A stretch of DNA of 47,264 nt from Phycisphaerales bacterium (GTDB taxonomy: Bacteria > Planctomycetota > Phycisphaerae > Phycisphaerales > UBA1924): NCBI GenBank assembly GCA_029260375.1, contig JAJDDI010000060.1, positions 1 through 47,264 on the forward strand. Reading direction: 5' to 3'. Of the stretch, positions 1 to 8,872 are shown one piece after another. Position 1 is the first letter of the stretch, and every line of letters begins with the position of its first letter. Made by a program: the position numbers and the translations under genes. A model generated the notes under the pieces. The model was not told where the DNA came from, did no database searches, and worked only from the letters and a program-made list of their open reading frames with translations.

Positions 1-1218
1 CCCACCGACATCCGCGTCATGACCTGGAACGTGCTCAACGGCATCGCCTCGTCCAACACCGACAAGTCCGACGGCATGAACCAGTGGAACGCCATCGTCC
101 GCATCGTCGCCGCCCTCCAGCCCGACGTGCTCATCATGCAAGAGTGCGGCGACGGCGACTCCGTCGGCGTCCTCCAGAACCAGATCAACATCTTCCTCAA
201 CGGCGGCTCCGGCGCCGGATCCTGGGTCAAGCTCTTCGCCCCCGACTACGACCTTCCCTACGTCTTCGTCAACGTCGTCTCCGACAACTTCAACCGCAAC
301 GTCATCCTCTCCCGCTACCCCATGGCCGACGTCAACGGTGACTCTCTGTTCAACTACACCGACTTCCTCACCGTCAACGACCCCAGCGCTCCCTACCAGG
401 ACGGCGGCAACGGCGGCATCCGCGGCTTCATGTTCGCCGAGATCGATCTCCCCGACGAGACCTACGCCGGCGACCTCGTCGTGGGCAACTCCCACCTCAA
501 GGCCTTCTCCGACTCGTCCAGCTTCAACCAGCGCGTCGAGGCCACCCAGAACATCGCCTACCTCATCAACGCCTACCACAACGGCCTCGGCACCGGAACC
601 TCCGATCCCAACAACGCCGTCATCATCCCCACCTCCGGCAATGTCCTCGATGAGAACACCCCCGTCATCTGGGGCGGCGACCTCAACCAGTCCAACTACT
701 CCTTCCCCGCCACCACCATGTGGCAGGCCGGCGACTTCGGCGGCACGGACGGCACCGACCGCGACGGCTCCGACTCCACCCCCGATGTCGCCGTCCACCC
801 CATCTCCAACGAGTCCAGCACCCAGAGCTCGTCCAAGCTCGACTACCTCGTCTACCAGGACTCCATCGCCCAGCCACGCAACGAGTTCATCTTCCGCACC
901 AGCGGCTCGGGCGTGACGCTCGACTCGCTCCCCTCGCCCGTGGACACGTTCCCGGTCATCCCGCAGACCGCCTCGAGCATCGCCTCGGATCACCGCCCCG
1001 TGATCATCGACTTCATCCTGCCCAGCGCCGGACCCACGCCCTGCAACGACGCGGACCTCGCCGAGCCCTTCGGCTCGCTGGACTTCTCCGACGTCGTCGC
1101 CTTCCTCGGCGCCTTCGGCGCGATGGACAGCGCCGCGGACCTCGCCGCGCCCTTCGGCTCGTTCGACTTCTCCGATGTCGTCGCGTTCCTGGGCGCGTTC
1201 GGCGCGGGCTGCCCCTGA
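1..1218 (+). CDS. Endonuclease/exonuclease/phosphatase-family protein with C-terminal dockerin-like repeats (5' end cut)
   Basis: The reading frame is open from base 1, so the N-terminus and any signal peptide lie outside the window. The visible part starts inside the EEP (DNase I-like) fold: MTWNVLNG, the catalytic Glu in MQECGDGD, WGGDLNQSN and the terminal SDHRPV motif are all present, as expected for a metal-dependent phosphodiesterase or nuclease. After a PCNDADLAEP junction come two near-identical segments, FGSLDFSDVVAFLGAFG and FGSFDFSDVVAFLGAFG, ending in GCP. This matches the GC-type dockerin module seen on secreted proteins of Phycisphaerae. Family knowledge suggests an extracellular nucleic-acid or phosphoester hydrolase; the substrate cannot be told. 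The C-terminal repeats suggest display or anchoring outside the cell (inference). It converges with the receiver gene 23 bp away. Confidence 0.88.
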   Translation, partial: PTDIRVMTWNVLNGIASSNTDKSDGMNQWNAIVRIVAALQPDVLIMQECGDGDSVGVLQNQINIFLNGGSGAGSWVKLFAPDYDLPYVFVNVVSDNFNRNVILSRYPMADVNGDSLFNYTDFLTVNDPSAPYQDGGNGGIRGFMFAEIDLPDETYAGDLVVGNSHLKAFSDSSSFNQRVEATQNIAYLINAYHNGLGTGTSDPNNAVIIPTSGNVLDENTPVIWGGDLNQSNYSFPATTMWQAGDFGGTDGTDRDGSDSTPDVAVHPISNESSTQSSSKLDYLVYQDSIAQPRNEFIFRTSGSGVTLDSLPSPVDTFPVIPQTASSIASDHRPVIIDFILPSAGPTPCNDADLAEPFGSLDFSDVVAFLGAFGAMDSAADLAAPFGSFDFSDVVAFLGAFGAGCP

Positions 1219-1241
1219 TCGCTCAGCCCAGCCCCCCGTGC

Positions 1242-1724
1242 TCAGCCCTTGTTCTGCCCGCCCAATCGCCGCACCTCGTCCATGGCCTGGTCGAGCTGGT
1301 TCTTGAGCTGACGCACCCGGAGCAATGACCGCACCCGCGTCAGCAGCTCCAGCCGGTTGACCGGCTTGGTCAGAAAGTCGTCCGCGCCCGCCTCGACGGC
1401 GCGCTCCACGTCCCCGACCTCGTTGAGCGCCGTGACCATGATCACGGGGATGTCCTTCGTTGACGGGTCCGCCTTGATCTTCTCGCACAGCTGAAACCCG
1501 CTCATCCGCGGCATCATGATGTCCAGCAGGATCAGGTCCGGCGGTCGCGACTCGATCGCGGCCAGCGCCTCGAGCCCGTCTCGGCACATCTCCACCGGGC
1601 AGCTCAGGTCGTCCAGGTACGCCTGGAGCAGCTCCAGATTCTGCTCGTTGTCATCAACCAGCAGCACCCGGGCCGACCTGGTGTCCAGCGCGGAATCGCC
1701 CGTGCCCTCGCTTTGCGTATCCAT
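1242..1724 (-). CDS. Stand-alone response-regulator receiver protein
   Basis: A single CheY-like receiver of about 160 residues with no output domain. The acidic pocket is LLVDDNE, the phospho-acceptor Asp lies in DLILLDIMMP, the switch residue in VIMVTALN and the conserved Lys in FLTKPVN. A short helical tail (RVRQLKNQLDQAMDEVRRLGG) follows. The sequence resembles PleD/DivK-type receivers. Three in-frame ATGs are close together (1739, 1730, 1724). A GGAGA sits 6 to 7 nt before the third, so I chose 1724. No histidine kinase is adjacent, so the partner is unknown. It is divergent from the gene at 1841, with about 115 bp between them. Confidence 0.88.
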   Translation of the reverse strand: MDTQSEGTGDSALDTRSARVLLVDDNEQNLELLQAYLDDLSCPVEMCRDGLEALAAIESRPPDLILLDIMMPRMSGFQLCEKIKADPSTKDIPVIMVTALNEVGDVERAVEAGADDFLTKPVNRLELLTRVRSLLRVRQLKNQLDQAMDEVRRLGGQNKG

Positions 1725-1840
1725 CGCCATTCTCCGCATTTACGACCGGGCCTTCGCCGGCAGCCTCCGGGACGCCAATAATCCCATACCCAGGGGCCAA
1801 CCGCAGCCTCAGGACCCCACAATCGGTATTGGAGCAGGGT

Positions 1841-2290
1841 ATGCCCGCATCAATCGCAGCAGAATCCCCGGCCTGGCAGAACCAGTTTGCCCAGCCTTCC
1901 ATCGACTCGCTCATCGCCGATGTCGAAGAGGAACGCCGCAAGCTGCTCGATCTCATCCGAGAGGGCCTGCTCGCCATTGATGGCTGCGAAGAGAGCCTCG
2001 GATGGCACGGCATTCCCTGGCGCTGGTCCCTGGCATACTCGATCAAGAACGACGCCCGGGCCTACCTCGTCCCCGAGCCCGAGCGCCCCGTGATCGCCAT
2101 GCCAATCCGAGCCACCGAGATCGACGCCATCAGCCTCCGCTCCCTCTCCCGCCCCATCCGCGAGGGCGTGGTCAACGCCGCCTACGTCGCTGGCGTGCTA
2201 TGGGCCGAGTGGGAACTCACGGCCGCCACCCAGGTCCAGGACCTTCTCGCCTTCCAGAGCAAGCTGCTGGGCGTCTCGTCCAAGCGCTGA
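1841..2290 (+). CDS. Conserved hypothetical protein (cytosolic, about 149 aa)
   Basis: I do not recognise the family. The start is set by GGAG six bases before ATG at 1841; an in-frame TTG at 1829 has no such site. The protein has no signal peptide or membrane segment. It has an acidic helical N-terminal part (SLIADVEEERRKLLDLIREGL), a Trp-rich middle (LGWHGIPWRWSLAY) and a predicted beta stretch (RAYLVPEPERPVIAMPI), ending in a helical tail. The layout faintly recalls small DUF3788-like proteins, but that is an impression, not an assignment. It is transcribed alone; dacB starts 132 bp downstream on the same strand. Confidence 0.7.
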   Translation: MPASIAAESPAWQNQFAQPSIDSLIADVEEERRKLLDLIREGLLAIDGCEESLGWHGIPWRWSLAYSIKNDARAYLVPEPERPVIAMPIRATEIDAISLRSLSRPIREGVVNAAYVAGVLWAEWELTAATQVQDLLAFQSKLLGVSSKR

Positions 2291-2422
2291 TCTCCGCCGC
2301 CCACCCCCAAGACCACACGCGATCCGACAGGCCGCGCCCACTGGCGAAACCCACGCCGCTGGGCCGATGATGCCCGCGTCCCCCGCTGGGGAGCCAAACC
2401 GCATCATCGAGGAAGCCGACGC

Positions 2423-3922
2423 ATGCCCCCAAGCCGCCGTACCCCGATCGCCGCCCTGCTCACCTGCCTCTGCGCCGCGCTGGCCACGCCAGCCGCCGCA
2501 GGCCCCCTCGACGACGAGCTCCGCGACCTGCTGCGCCACACCGATCTCGGCGACGCCCAGGTCGCCGTGCTCGTGATCGACCCCGTCACCGATCGCGTCC
2601 TCGCCTCGCACAACCCGGACCTGGCCCTCATCCCCGCGTCGAACCAGAAGCTCCTCACCTCCGGCGCCGCCCTCATCACCCTGGGCGAGTCCTTCGCCTT
2701 CCGCACCGAGCTGCTCCTCGACGGCGCCCGCCTGATTATCCGCGGTTCGGGCGACCCGGGCCTGGGCGACCCTGTCCTGCTCGAACGCTCCGAGCCCCCG
2801 ATGACCGTGGACGATCTCCTCGAACGCCTGGCGCTCGGCATCGCCGAGCGCACCGACGCGGGGATCACCGAGATCATCGCCGACGACCGCGTCTTCGATC
2901 GCGAATACGCCCACCCCTCATGGCCCGAGAAGGACCTCAACCGCTGGTACTGCGCCGAGGTCGCGGGCCTCGGCTTCCACACCAACGTGATCTCCGCGTT
3001 CGTCTCCCCCGCCCCCGATGGCGCGGGTGCGCCCCCACGCGTGACCATCCAGCCAAACGCCCCGATCATCACCCTCAAGAACCGCGCCCGCACCACCAAC
3101 TCCGGCGCCAACTCCGCCTGGATCGCTCGCCCCAGGCCAGAAAACGAGTTCACGCTCTACGGCAACGTCCACGAGCCCGCCCTCGCGCCCATCCGTGCCT
3201 CCATCCACGAGCCCCCGCTCTTCACCGCCAGCCTGATCCGCAACGCCCTGTCCAACGCGGGCGTCGCGGTCCCGGGCGAGTCGGGCATGCGCCTGGCCAA
3301 CGAGCGCGACCACTTCCCCGACGCCGAGCCCGCCGCCGTGGTCCTGACCGCCCTCCCCGAGGCGCTGCGCCGCTGCAACGCCGACTCTCACAATCTCTAC
3401 GCCGAGGCGCTGATCAAACGCATCGGGCACGAGGTCACCACCGACGCCGGCTCCTGGTCCAACGGCGCCGCCGTCATCCGCATGATCCTCGGCCAGCGCC
3501 TCGGCCCCGACATCTCTTCCAGCGTGCACATCGCCGACGGCTCGGGCATGAGTCGCGAGAACCGGGTCTCCCCTGCCGTCCTCGCCGCCTGGCTTGATTC
3601 CTTCTCCGACGACCCCACCCTTTTCAGCGCATTTTCCGAGTCACTCGCGTCGCCGGGCGAGGGCACCCTCACCTCCCGCTGGCGTGGCATCTCGCTCGAC
3701 AACGAGGTCCGCGCCAAGAGCGGCTACCTCACGGGCGTCTACGCCCTGTCGGGCTACGTCATCGACCCGACCACCTCGCGCCGTGTCGTGTTCTCGATGA
3801 TCATCAACGAGGGGCGCCGATCCTCGGGCAACGCCCGCCGATTCCACGACGAGTTCGTCGCCGAAATCGACCAATGGCTCACCGAGCAGCGACCCGCCCG
3901 CGTTGACGCGCTGGGCGGCTGA
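2423..3922 (+). CDS. dacB: D-alanyl-D-alanine carboxypeptidase/endopeptidase, PBP4 type (peptidase S13)
   Basis: Cleaves D-Ala-D-Ala and cross-links of peptidoglycan in the periplasm. A signal peptide is visible at residues 1-26 (basic start, Ala/Leu core, ATPAAAG). The three penicillin-binding motifs are in order: SNQK (Ser73, Lys76), SHN (Ser322, Asn324) and KSG (432-434). The PBP4 signature DGSGMSREN is at about 372-380, followed by SGYLTGVYALSGYV. The long insert between the first two motifs is typical of class C PBPs, and the length of 499 residues fits. GAGGA lies about 10 nt before the ATG. It converges with the ubiD-type gene, with only 5 bp between the stop codons and no terminator hairpin visible. 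Planctomycetota are now known to have peptidoglycan, which fits. Confidence 0.92.
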   Translation: MPPSRRTPIAALLTCLCAALATPAAAGPLDDELRDLLRHTDLGDAQVAVLVIDPVTDRVLASHNPDLALIPASNQKLLTSGAALITLGESFAFRTELLLDGARLIIRGSGDPGLGDPVLLERSEPPMTVDDLLERLALGIAERTDAGITEIIADDRVFDREYAHPSWPEKDLNRWYCAEVAGLGFHTNVISAFVSPAPDGAGAPPRVTIQPNAPIITLKNRARTTNSGANSAWIARPRPENEFTLYGNVHEPALAPIRASIHEPPLFTASLIRNALSNAGVAVPGESGMRLANERDHFPDAEPAAVVLTALPEALRRCNADSHNLYAEALIKRIGHEVTTDAGSWSNGAAVIRMILGQRLGPDISSSVHIADGSGMSRENRVSPAVLAAWLDSFSDDPTLFSAFSESLASPGEGTLTSRWRGISLDNEVRAKSGYLTGVYALSGYVIDPTTSRRVVFSMIINEGRRSSGNARRFHDEFVAEIDQWLTEQRPARVDALGG

Positions 3923-3927
3923 CACGC

Positions 3928-6006
3928 TCACCCCAGCCCGTACTCGCTCCACCGTCGCTCGATCAACGCCGCCGTCGCGTCCTCCACGCGCAGCACCGGG
4001 GGCCAGGCCCGCGCGGGCTGCCCGTTCGCGCCGTCCGCTCCAGTCTTGGGCGTCGCATCAAACACCACGCGGTCATCCCGCCAGATCGCGTCCCGGCTCG
4101 CGTCGCTGTTGGCCAGCCAGTGGAACATCGCCGCGCTCGTATCGAACACGTCCACGCCCCGCCCGAGCACGACCGCAAACCTCGCGGCGCCCGCAAATGG
4201 AATCTCGAGCAGCGCCCCCCCCATCCGCCGCCCCATCCCGCTCGCCGCCGGCTCGTCGTGCCCTCGGTCCGCCCGGACGAACACCCACCCCGGCGCGTCG
4301 TCGTTCATTGCAACGTCCAGCACACCCTCGATCGTGCGCGCGCGACCCAGCAGCTCACCACGCGCCTCGGCGCTGGCCCGCCAGTCGTCCGCCTCACCGC
4401 CAACACCAACACCGTCAACCTCCTCGCCCGCGATCTTCCGCGTGCAGTCGAACCCGATCTTCATCCCCGCCCCCAGCCGCGGCGCCGCGTGGTCCAGGAT
4501 GTCCAGCGCCCCGTTCACACGCTCGATATCCCGCGACGGGCGGCACCACCGCGCGCACGCCGATAGCACCGCGTCCCGATCATGCACATCCACCTCGTCA
4601 TCAACAACGAAGATCGACTTCGTCCACGCCATCTGTCCCGCGCCCCAGATCGCGTGCATCACCCGACGGGCCTGCAGCGGGTACTGCTTGCGGATATTCA
4701 CGAACACGCAGTTGTGAAACGCCCCGAACATCGGCAGGTCGTAGTCCTCGATGTCGTGGATCAGCGTCTTGAGCAGCGGCAGCATGATCCGCTCCGTCGC
4801 CTTGCCCAGGAAATAGTCCTCCTGCGGCGGCAGCCCCACCACCGTCGCCGGGAAGATCGCGTCTTTCTTCCGCGTCACCGCGCTGACCTCGAGCAGCGGG
4901 TACCGGTCCGGCATCGAGTAGAACCCCGTGTGATCGCCGAACGGCCCCTCGAACACGCCCCCGGAACCAAGCTCGCCCGCGCCATCCTCGCGCGGCTCCC
5001 ACCCCGGATACCCCGCGTCCGTGCGCACAAAGCCCTCGATCACAACCTCCGCGTCCGCCGGAACCCACAGCGGCACGCTCATCCCGCGCACCATCCGGAT
5101 CCCGCCGCCGTTGAGAAACCCCGCCATCAGCAGCTCGCTGATCCCGGGCGGGAGCGGGCACGTCGCCGCGTAGGGCAGCACGCTCGCCCCGCCCAGCACG
5201 ATCGCCACGGGCATCGGCTCGCCGAGTTTCTTCCAGCTCCGCCAGTGCGCCGCCCCGTCATGATGCATGTGCCAGTGCATCGCAAGGCGGTCCCGACCCA
5301 GAAGTTGCACCCGGTACATCCCGATGTTGTGCGACCTGGGCTTGGCCTCGTTCCGGTCATCGGCGTGGATCGTGTGGATCCCCGCCAGCGTGATGTACCG
5401 CCCGCGCTGCGTCGCCTCCCACCGCGCGTCGTCCATCGCCGGATGCCCAAGCCCCTCGACGCCCGCGTTGACATCCGCCGGGTAGCCCAGCGCCGCCAGG
5501 TCCCCGTCGTGCGCCCAGCACCGGATGAACCCCAGCCGCGTCAGATCGATCGCGTCGCCGGTCTCAACGATCTCCTGGCACGCGCCCCGCCCGCGCCGTC
5601 GCCTCGGGCCGATCTTCAGCAGCGGCAGCATCGTCCTGGCCTTCTGCACCGCCTCGCCCAGCGACCGCGGCGGCTCGGGCTTGACCAGCGCCCCGATTTG
5701 CTCCGCGATCTCTTCGAACGACCGTCCCAGCGCCATCTCCATGCGCCGGTAGCTCCCGAACGCGTTGATCAGGATTGGCGTGTCGCAGCCCTCCACGTTC
5801 TCGAACAGAACCGCCGGCCCCCCCAGGTGGTGATTCACCGGGTCCGTGCGCCGGGCCGACGCGCTGGGCAAACCCGGGGCGGGCAGCTTGCTCAATCGGT
5901 CGGCGATCGCCCCGATCTCGCCCACCGGGCTCACGGGCGCCGTGACACGCCGCAGCTCGCCGCTCTGCTCCAACGCCCGTACGAAGTGGTGCATATCTCG
6001 GTACAT
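3928..6006 (-). CDS. UbiD-family (prFMN-type) decarboxylase
   Basis: Homologue of the UbiD/menaquinone-route decarboxylases, which use prenylated FMN to decarboxylate aromatic or unsaturated acids. Recognisable blocks are FRALEQ-type N-terminus (MHHFVRALEQSGELRRV), the ENVEGCDTPILINAFGS segment, ITLAGIHTIHADDRN, FEGPFGDHTGFYSM and ATVVGLPPQEDYFLGKATER. It has 692 residues, clearly longer than classical UbiD (about 500), because of a basic insert (KIGPRRRRGRGAC) and an extended C-terminus. I chose ATG 6006; ATG 5994 is possible. No SD is visible, but TAGGCT lies 7 nt upstream, suggesting a leaderless message. No UbiX is adjacent. The substrate is not deducible; quinone synthesis is the default guess. 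Confidence 0.85.
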   Translation of the reverse strand: MYRDMHHFVRALEQSGELRRVTAPVSPVGEIGAIADRLSKLPAPGLPSASARRTDPVNHHLGGPAVLFENVEGCDTPILINAFGSYRRMEMALGRSFEEIAEQIGALVKPEPPRSLGEAVQKARTMLPLLKIGPRRRRGRGACQEIVETGDAIDLTRLGFIRCWAHDGDLAALGYPADVNAGVEGLGHPAMDDARWEATQRGRYITLAGIHTIHADDRNEAKPRSHNIGMYRVQLLGRDRLAMHWHMHHDGAAHWRSWKKLGEPMPVAIVLGGASVLPYAATCPLPPGISELLMAGFLNGGGIRMVRGMSVPLWVPADAEVVIEGFVRTDAGYPGWEPREDGAGELGSGGVFEGPFGDHTGFYSMPDRYPLLEVSAVTRKKDAIFPATVVGLPPQEDYFLGKATERIMLPLLKTLIHDIEDYDLPMFGAFHNCVFVNIRKQYPLQARRVMHAIWGAGQMAWTKSIFVVDDEVDVHDRDAVLSACARWCRPSRDIERVNGALDILDHAAPRLGAGMKIGFDCTRKIAGEEVDGVGVGGEADDWRASAEARGELLGRARTIEGVLDVAMNDDAPGWVFVRADRGHDEPAASGMGRRMGGALLEIPFAGAARFAVVLGRGVDVFDTSAAMFHWLANSDASRDAIWRDDRVVFDATPKTGADGANGQPARAWPPVLRVEDATAALIERRWSEYGLG

Positions 6007-6013
6007 TCGTCGG

Positions 6014-6019
6014 AGCCTA
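6014..6019 (-). promoter_or_regulatory. -10-like element of the ubiD-family gene
   Basis: TAGGCT on the minus strand, 7 nt before the chosen ATG at 6006, with no Shine-Dalgarno sequence between. The last base overlaps the A of the divergent methyltransferase ATG at 6019. The same hexamer precedes proC at the same distance. By-eye call. Confidence 0.45.
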
Positions 6020-6693
6020 TGTCCTCTCAACCACCCAGAACGCCCCCGCCCCCCCACGAGGCCGCCCAGCGGCGCGACTGGCCCGCCTACTTCGACCGCA
6101 TGCAGGGCAAGCCCCCGCGCGACACCCTGCTGGGCGCCCTCGACGCGTTCGCCGGGTCCGCCCCCTCGGAGGCGCCCCTGGCCATCGATCTCGGCTGCGG
6201 CGACGGGCGGGACACCACCGAACTCCTCGCCCGCGGCTGGCGCGTCTGGGCCCAGGACTCCAGCGACGACGCCCTGGGCCGCCTCCGGGCGCGCGAGGAC
6301 TGCGCCGCCGCGGAGTCGGACGGTCGCCTCGAAATCGCCCACGCCGCCTTCGAGAACCTGCGACTCCCGACGGGCGCCAGCCTCGTCAACGCGAGCTTCT
6401 CCCTGCCCTTCTGCCCGCCGGCGCACTTCCCCGCGCTCTGGTCCGGGATCGACACCGCCATCCCCCCGGGCGGTCGTTTCAGCGGCCAGCTCTTCGGCGA
6501 CCGCGACGGCTGGGCCACCCTCGAGGACCGCACCCACCTGGCGCGACCGCAAGTCATGACCCTCTTCGACCAATACGTCCTCGAACGCTTCATCGAAGAG
6601 GACCGACCCTCGGCCCACGCCGGCGAAGCCCACAAACACTGGCACGTCTTCCATATCATCGCCCGCAAACGCCCCCTCCAAGGATCCGCATGA
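6019..6693 (+). CDS. SAM-dependent class I methyltransferase
   Basis: A 224-residue protein with the SAM-binding motif I (AIDLGCGDGRDT) at about residues 54-65, followed by an acidic end of strand 2 (WAQDSSDDAL). The later FSLPFCPP and PGGRFSGQLFGDRDGW blocks match small TehB/thiopurine-type methyltransferases. GGAG sits 4 nt before ATG 6019. The stop overlaps the ABC ATPase start as ATGA, so it is translated as the first gene of a three-gene unit with the exporter. The substrate is unknown. It is divergent from the ubiD-type gene with 12 bp between start codons. Confidence 0.85.
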   Translation: MSSQPPRTPPPPHEAAQRRDWPAYFDRMQGKPPRDTLLGALDAFAGSAPSEAPLAIDLGCGDGRDTTELLARGWRVWAQDSSDDALGRLRAREDCAAAESDGRLEIAHAAFENLRLPTGASLVNASFSLPFCPPAHFPALWSGIDTAIPPGGRFSGQLFGDRDGWATLEDRTHLARPQVMTLFDQYVLERFIEEDRPSAHAGEAHKHWHVFHIIARKRPLQGSA

Positions 6694-7703
6694 GCAGCCA
6701 GCACGCGATCGAACTCCACAACGTCGCCAAGACCTACCGAGGCAAGGTCCACGCCCTCCGCGGCGTGGACATGCGGGTCGCCCGCGGCGAGGTCTTCTGC
6801 CTGCTCGGCCCCAACGGCGCCGGCAAGTCCACCCTCGTCAAGATCCTCATGACCGTCATCCGACCCTCCCGATGCGAGGGCTCGGTCCTGGGACAGCGCG
6901 TCGGGCACAAGCCCACCCTCGCCCGCGTCGGCTACCTCCCCGAGCACCACCAGTTCCCGGGCTACCTGACCGGCGCGCAGGTCATCGACCACTTCGGCGC
7001 CATGTGCGGCGTCCCACGCGCCGCCCGCAAGAAACGCACGGGTGAACTCCTTGAACTCGTCGGCATGTCCGACTGGGGCGCCAAGCGGATGCGCGCCTAC
7101 TCCAAGGGCATGCGCCAGCGCATCGGCAACGCCCAGGCCCTCATCAACGACCCCGAACTCGTCCTGCTCGACGAACCCACCGACGGCGTGGACCCCGTCG
7201 GACGGCGTGACATCCGCGCCATCCTCACCCGCCTCAAAGACGAGGGGCGCACCGTCTTCATCAACTCGCACCTGCTCAGCGAGCTCGAGATGGTCTGCGA
7301 CCGCGTCGCCATCCTCGTCCAGGGTCTCGTCCGGAGCCAGGGCGCCATCACCGATCTCACGCAGGACCGCCGCTACTACAACATCGTCCTCGACGCCCAG
7401 CCAGAGCAGGCGACCTCCGCGTTCGCGGCGCTGGCCCCGGCGCCCGCTCCCGGAGAGCGGGGCGCCCTCGACTCGGGCGAGTGGTTCGAGGTTGAAGGAC
7501 CCGCGATGCGGATCGGAACCGACGACCCCAACCGCATCAAGCCACTGCTCAGCTCCCTGATGGCAGCGGGCGCCACGATCCGCGAACTCAGGCACGTCCG
7601 CCCGTCGCTCGAAGACCTGTTCATGGAAGCGGTCACCGACCCGACCACCGGGCAGACCCTCGCCCCGGGCGCCAGCAAGACCAGGAAGGGAGGCGCCAAG
7701 TGA
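6690..7703 (+). CDS. ABC transporter ATP-binding protein
   Basis: The ATPase half of an ABC-2-type exporter. Walker A is GPNGAGKST (residues 40-48), the signature region is YSKGMRQR (137-144), Walker B is LVLLDEP (157-163), and the switch His is in INSHLLSE. After about residue 215 there is a C-terminal extension (Ala/Pro-rich, then RELRHVRPSLEDLFMEAV), typical of the CcmA/NatA-like and gliding-type exporters whose ATPases end in SLEDLF. Coupled by ATGA overlap to the methyltransferase before it and by GTGA overlap to the permease after it. The transported substrate is unknown. Confidence 0.93.
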   Translation: MSSQHAIELHNVAKTYRGKVHALRGVDMRVARGEVFCLLGPNGAGKSTLVKILMTVIRPSRCEGSVLGQRVGHKPTLARVGYLPEHHQFPGYLTGAQVIDHFGAMCGVPRAARKKRTGELLELVGMSDWGAKRMRAYSKGMRQRIGNAQALINDPELVLLDEPTDGVDPVGRRDIRAILTRLKDEGRTVFINSHLLSELEMVCDRVAILVQGLVRSQGAITDLTQDRRYYNIVLDAQPEQATSAFAALAPAPAPGERGALDSGEWFEVEGPAMRIGTDDPNRIKPLLSSLMAAGATIRELRHVRPSLEDLFMEAVTDPTTGQTLAPGASKTRKGGAK

Positions 7704-8872
7704 TCATCTCACAGACCCTGGCGATGCTCATTGACGCCTACCGCGAGCTCAACGCCCGCAAGCTGTTCTGGATCACGATGGGCCTCAATGTGTTCGTTGT
7801 GGTTCTCTACGCTTCGCTCGGGATCAACGATAAGGGCGTAACGTTCCTGCACTGGCAGTTCGAGAACGATGTCTTCAACACCAGGTTCGTCTCGCCCGAG
7901 CTGTTCTACAAGACACAGTTCGTCACCTGGGGAATCCCGGTCTGGCTGAGCTGGATCGCAACGATCCTCGCCCTAGTCTCGACCGCCGGCATGGCGCCGG
8001 ACCTGATCGCTGCGGGCGCGATCGAAACCATGCTCTCCAAGCCAATCGGGCGGGTGCGTCTTTTCCTGACCAAGTACACCGCGGGCCTGCTCTTCGTGGC
8101 CCTCCAGGTCTTCATCTTCTCCCTCGGGTGTGTCCTGGTGATGTGGATCCGGGGGGGCGTGCTCGTCCCGTCGCTCTTCCTGGCTGTCCCAATCGTACTC
8201 GTCTTCTTCAGCTACCTCTTCGCCATGTGCGCACTGATCGGACTGGTCACGCGATCGACGGTCGCCGCCCTGCTCCTGACTATTCTCTTCTGGTTCGTCG
8301 TCTTCCTCGTCAACCAGGCCGACGACACCTTGCTGCTCCAGCGCGAGGGAACAGCGCTGAGAGTCGAGGATCTGGAAACAAACCTTGAACAGCAGCGTGC
8401 CCTCGCCCAAAAACGTCTCCAGCAGCTCGATGAACGCGGCGAGACGATCAGGGACACCGACGACCGCGAGATCACAGATCCCGATCAGCGGATGTACGCC
8501 GTCAACCCGGCCCTCCGCTTCTCCGAGACCCGCCTCGACGACGCTCGCGAATCGAACGAGAACTGGAGTGACTGGTCGGGCCGGGCAACGCTGATCAAGA
8601 CCATCCTCCCCAAGACGCAGGAGACCATCGCCCTGCTGTCCCGCTACATGCTCAACGAGAATGACATCAAGACTCTCCTGGCACAGCAAACCGGGGCCGA
8701 GCCGGCAGATGAACAGGACGAACTCCCTGCCCTTGCGGATCCCCGCGCCCCAGAACGGGTCGAGATGGTGAAACGCCGCCGATCCGTCGCCTGGGTTCTG
8801 GGCACATCACTCCTCTATGAAGGCGTACTTCTCGGGCTCTGCTGCCTGATCTTTCGCCGCCGAGACTTCTAG
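7700..8872 (+). CDS. ABC-2-type transporter permease
   Basis: Membrane partner of the preceding ATPase; it starts with GTG overlapping that gene's stop. A first helix lies at about residues 22-42 (LFWITMGLNVFVVVLYASLGI). Further helices are at about 75-100, 125-150, 155-175 and 185-205, and a last one lies near the C-terminus (VAWVLGTSLLYEGVLLGLCCLIF). A large soluble loop with a coiled-coil-like stretch (LETNLEQQRALAQKRLQQ) separates the last helices. This layout is typical of ABC-2 permeases of Planctomycetota. Third-position GC looks lower than in its neighbours. The stop TAG shares the palindrome CTAG with the stop of proC on the other strand. Confidence 0.87.
   Translation: MIISQTLAMLIDAYRELNARKLFWITMGLNVFVVVLYASLGINDKGVTFLHWQFENDVFNTRFVSPELFYKTQFVTWGIPVWLSWIATILALVSTAGMAPDLIAAGAIETMLSKPIGRVRLFLTKYTAGLLFVALQVFIFSLGCVLVMWIRGGVLVPSLFLAVPIVLVFFSYLFAMCALIGLVTRSTVAALLLTILFWFVVFLVNQADDTLLLQREGTALRVEDLETNLEQQRALAQKRLQQLDERGETIRDTDDREITDPDQRMYAVNPALRFSETRLDDARESNENWSDWSGRATLIKTILPKTQETIALLSRYMLNENDIKTLLAQQTGAEPADEQDELPALADPRAPERVEMVKRRRSVAWVLGTSLLYEGVLLGLCCLIFRRRDF

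Noticed and set aside
4582..6018. Long plus-strand frame opposite the ubiD-type gene, continuous with the methyltransferase
   Set aside because: Only the part from 6019 on shows a real domain and a ribosome-binding site. The rest is antisense Arg/His-rich shadow of the ubiD-type gene.
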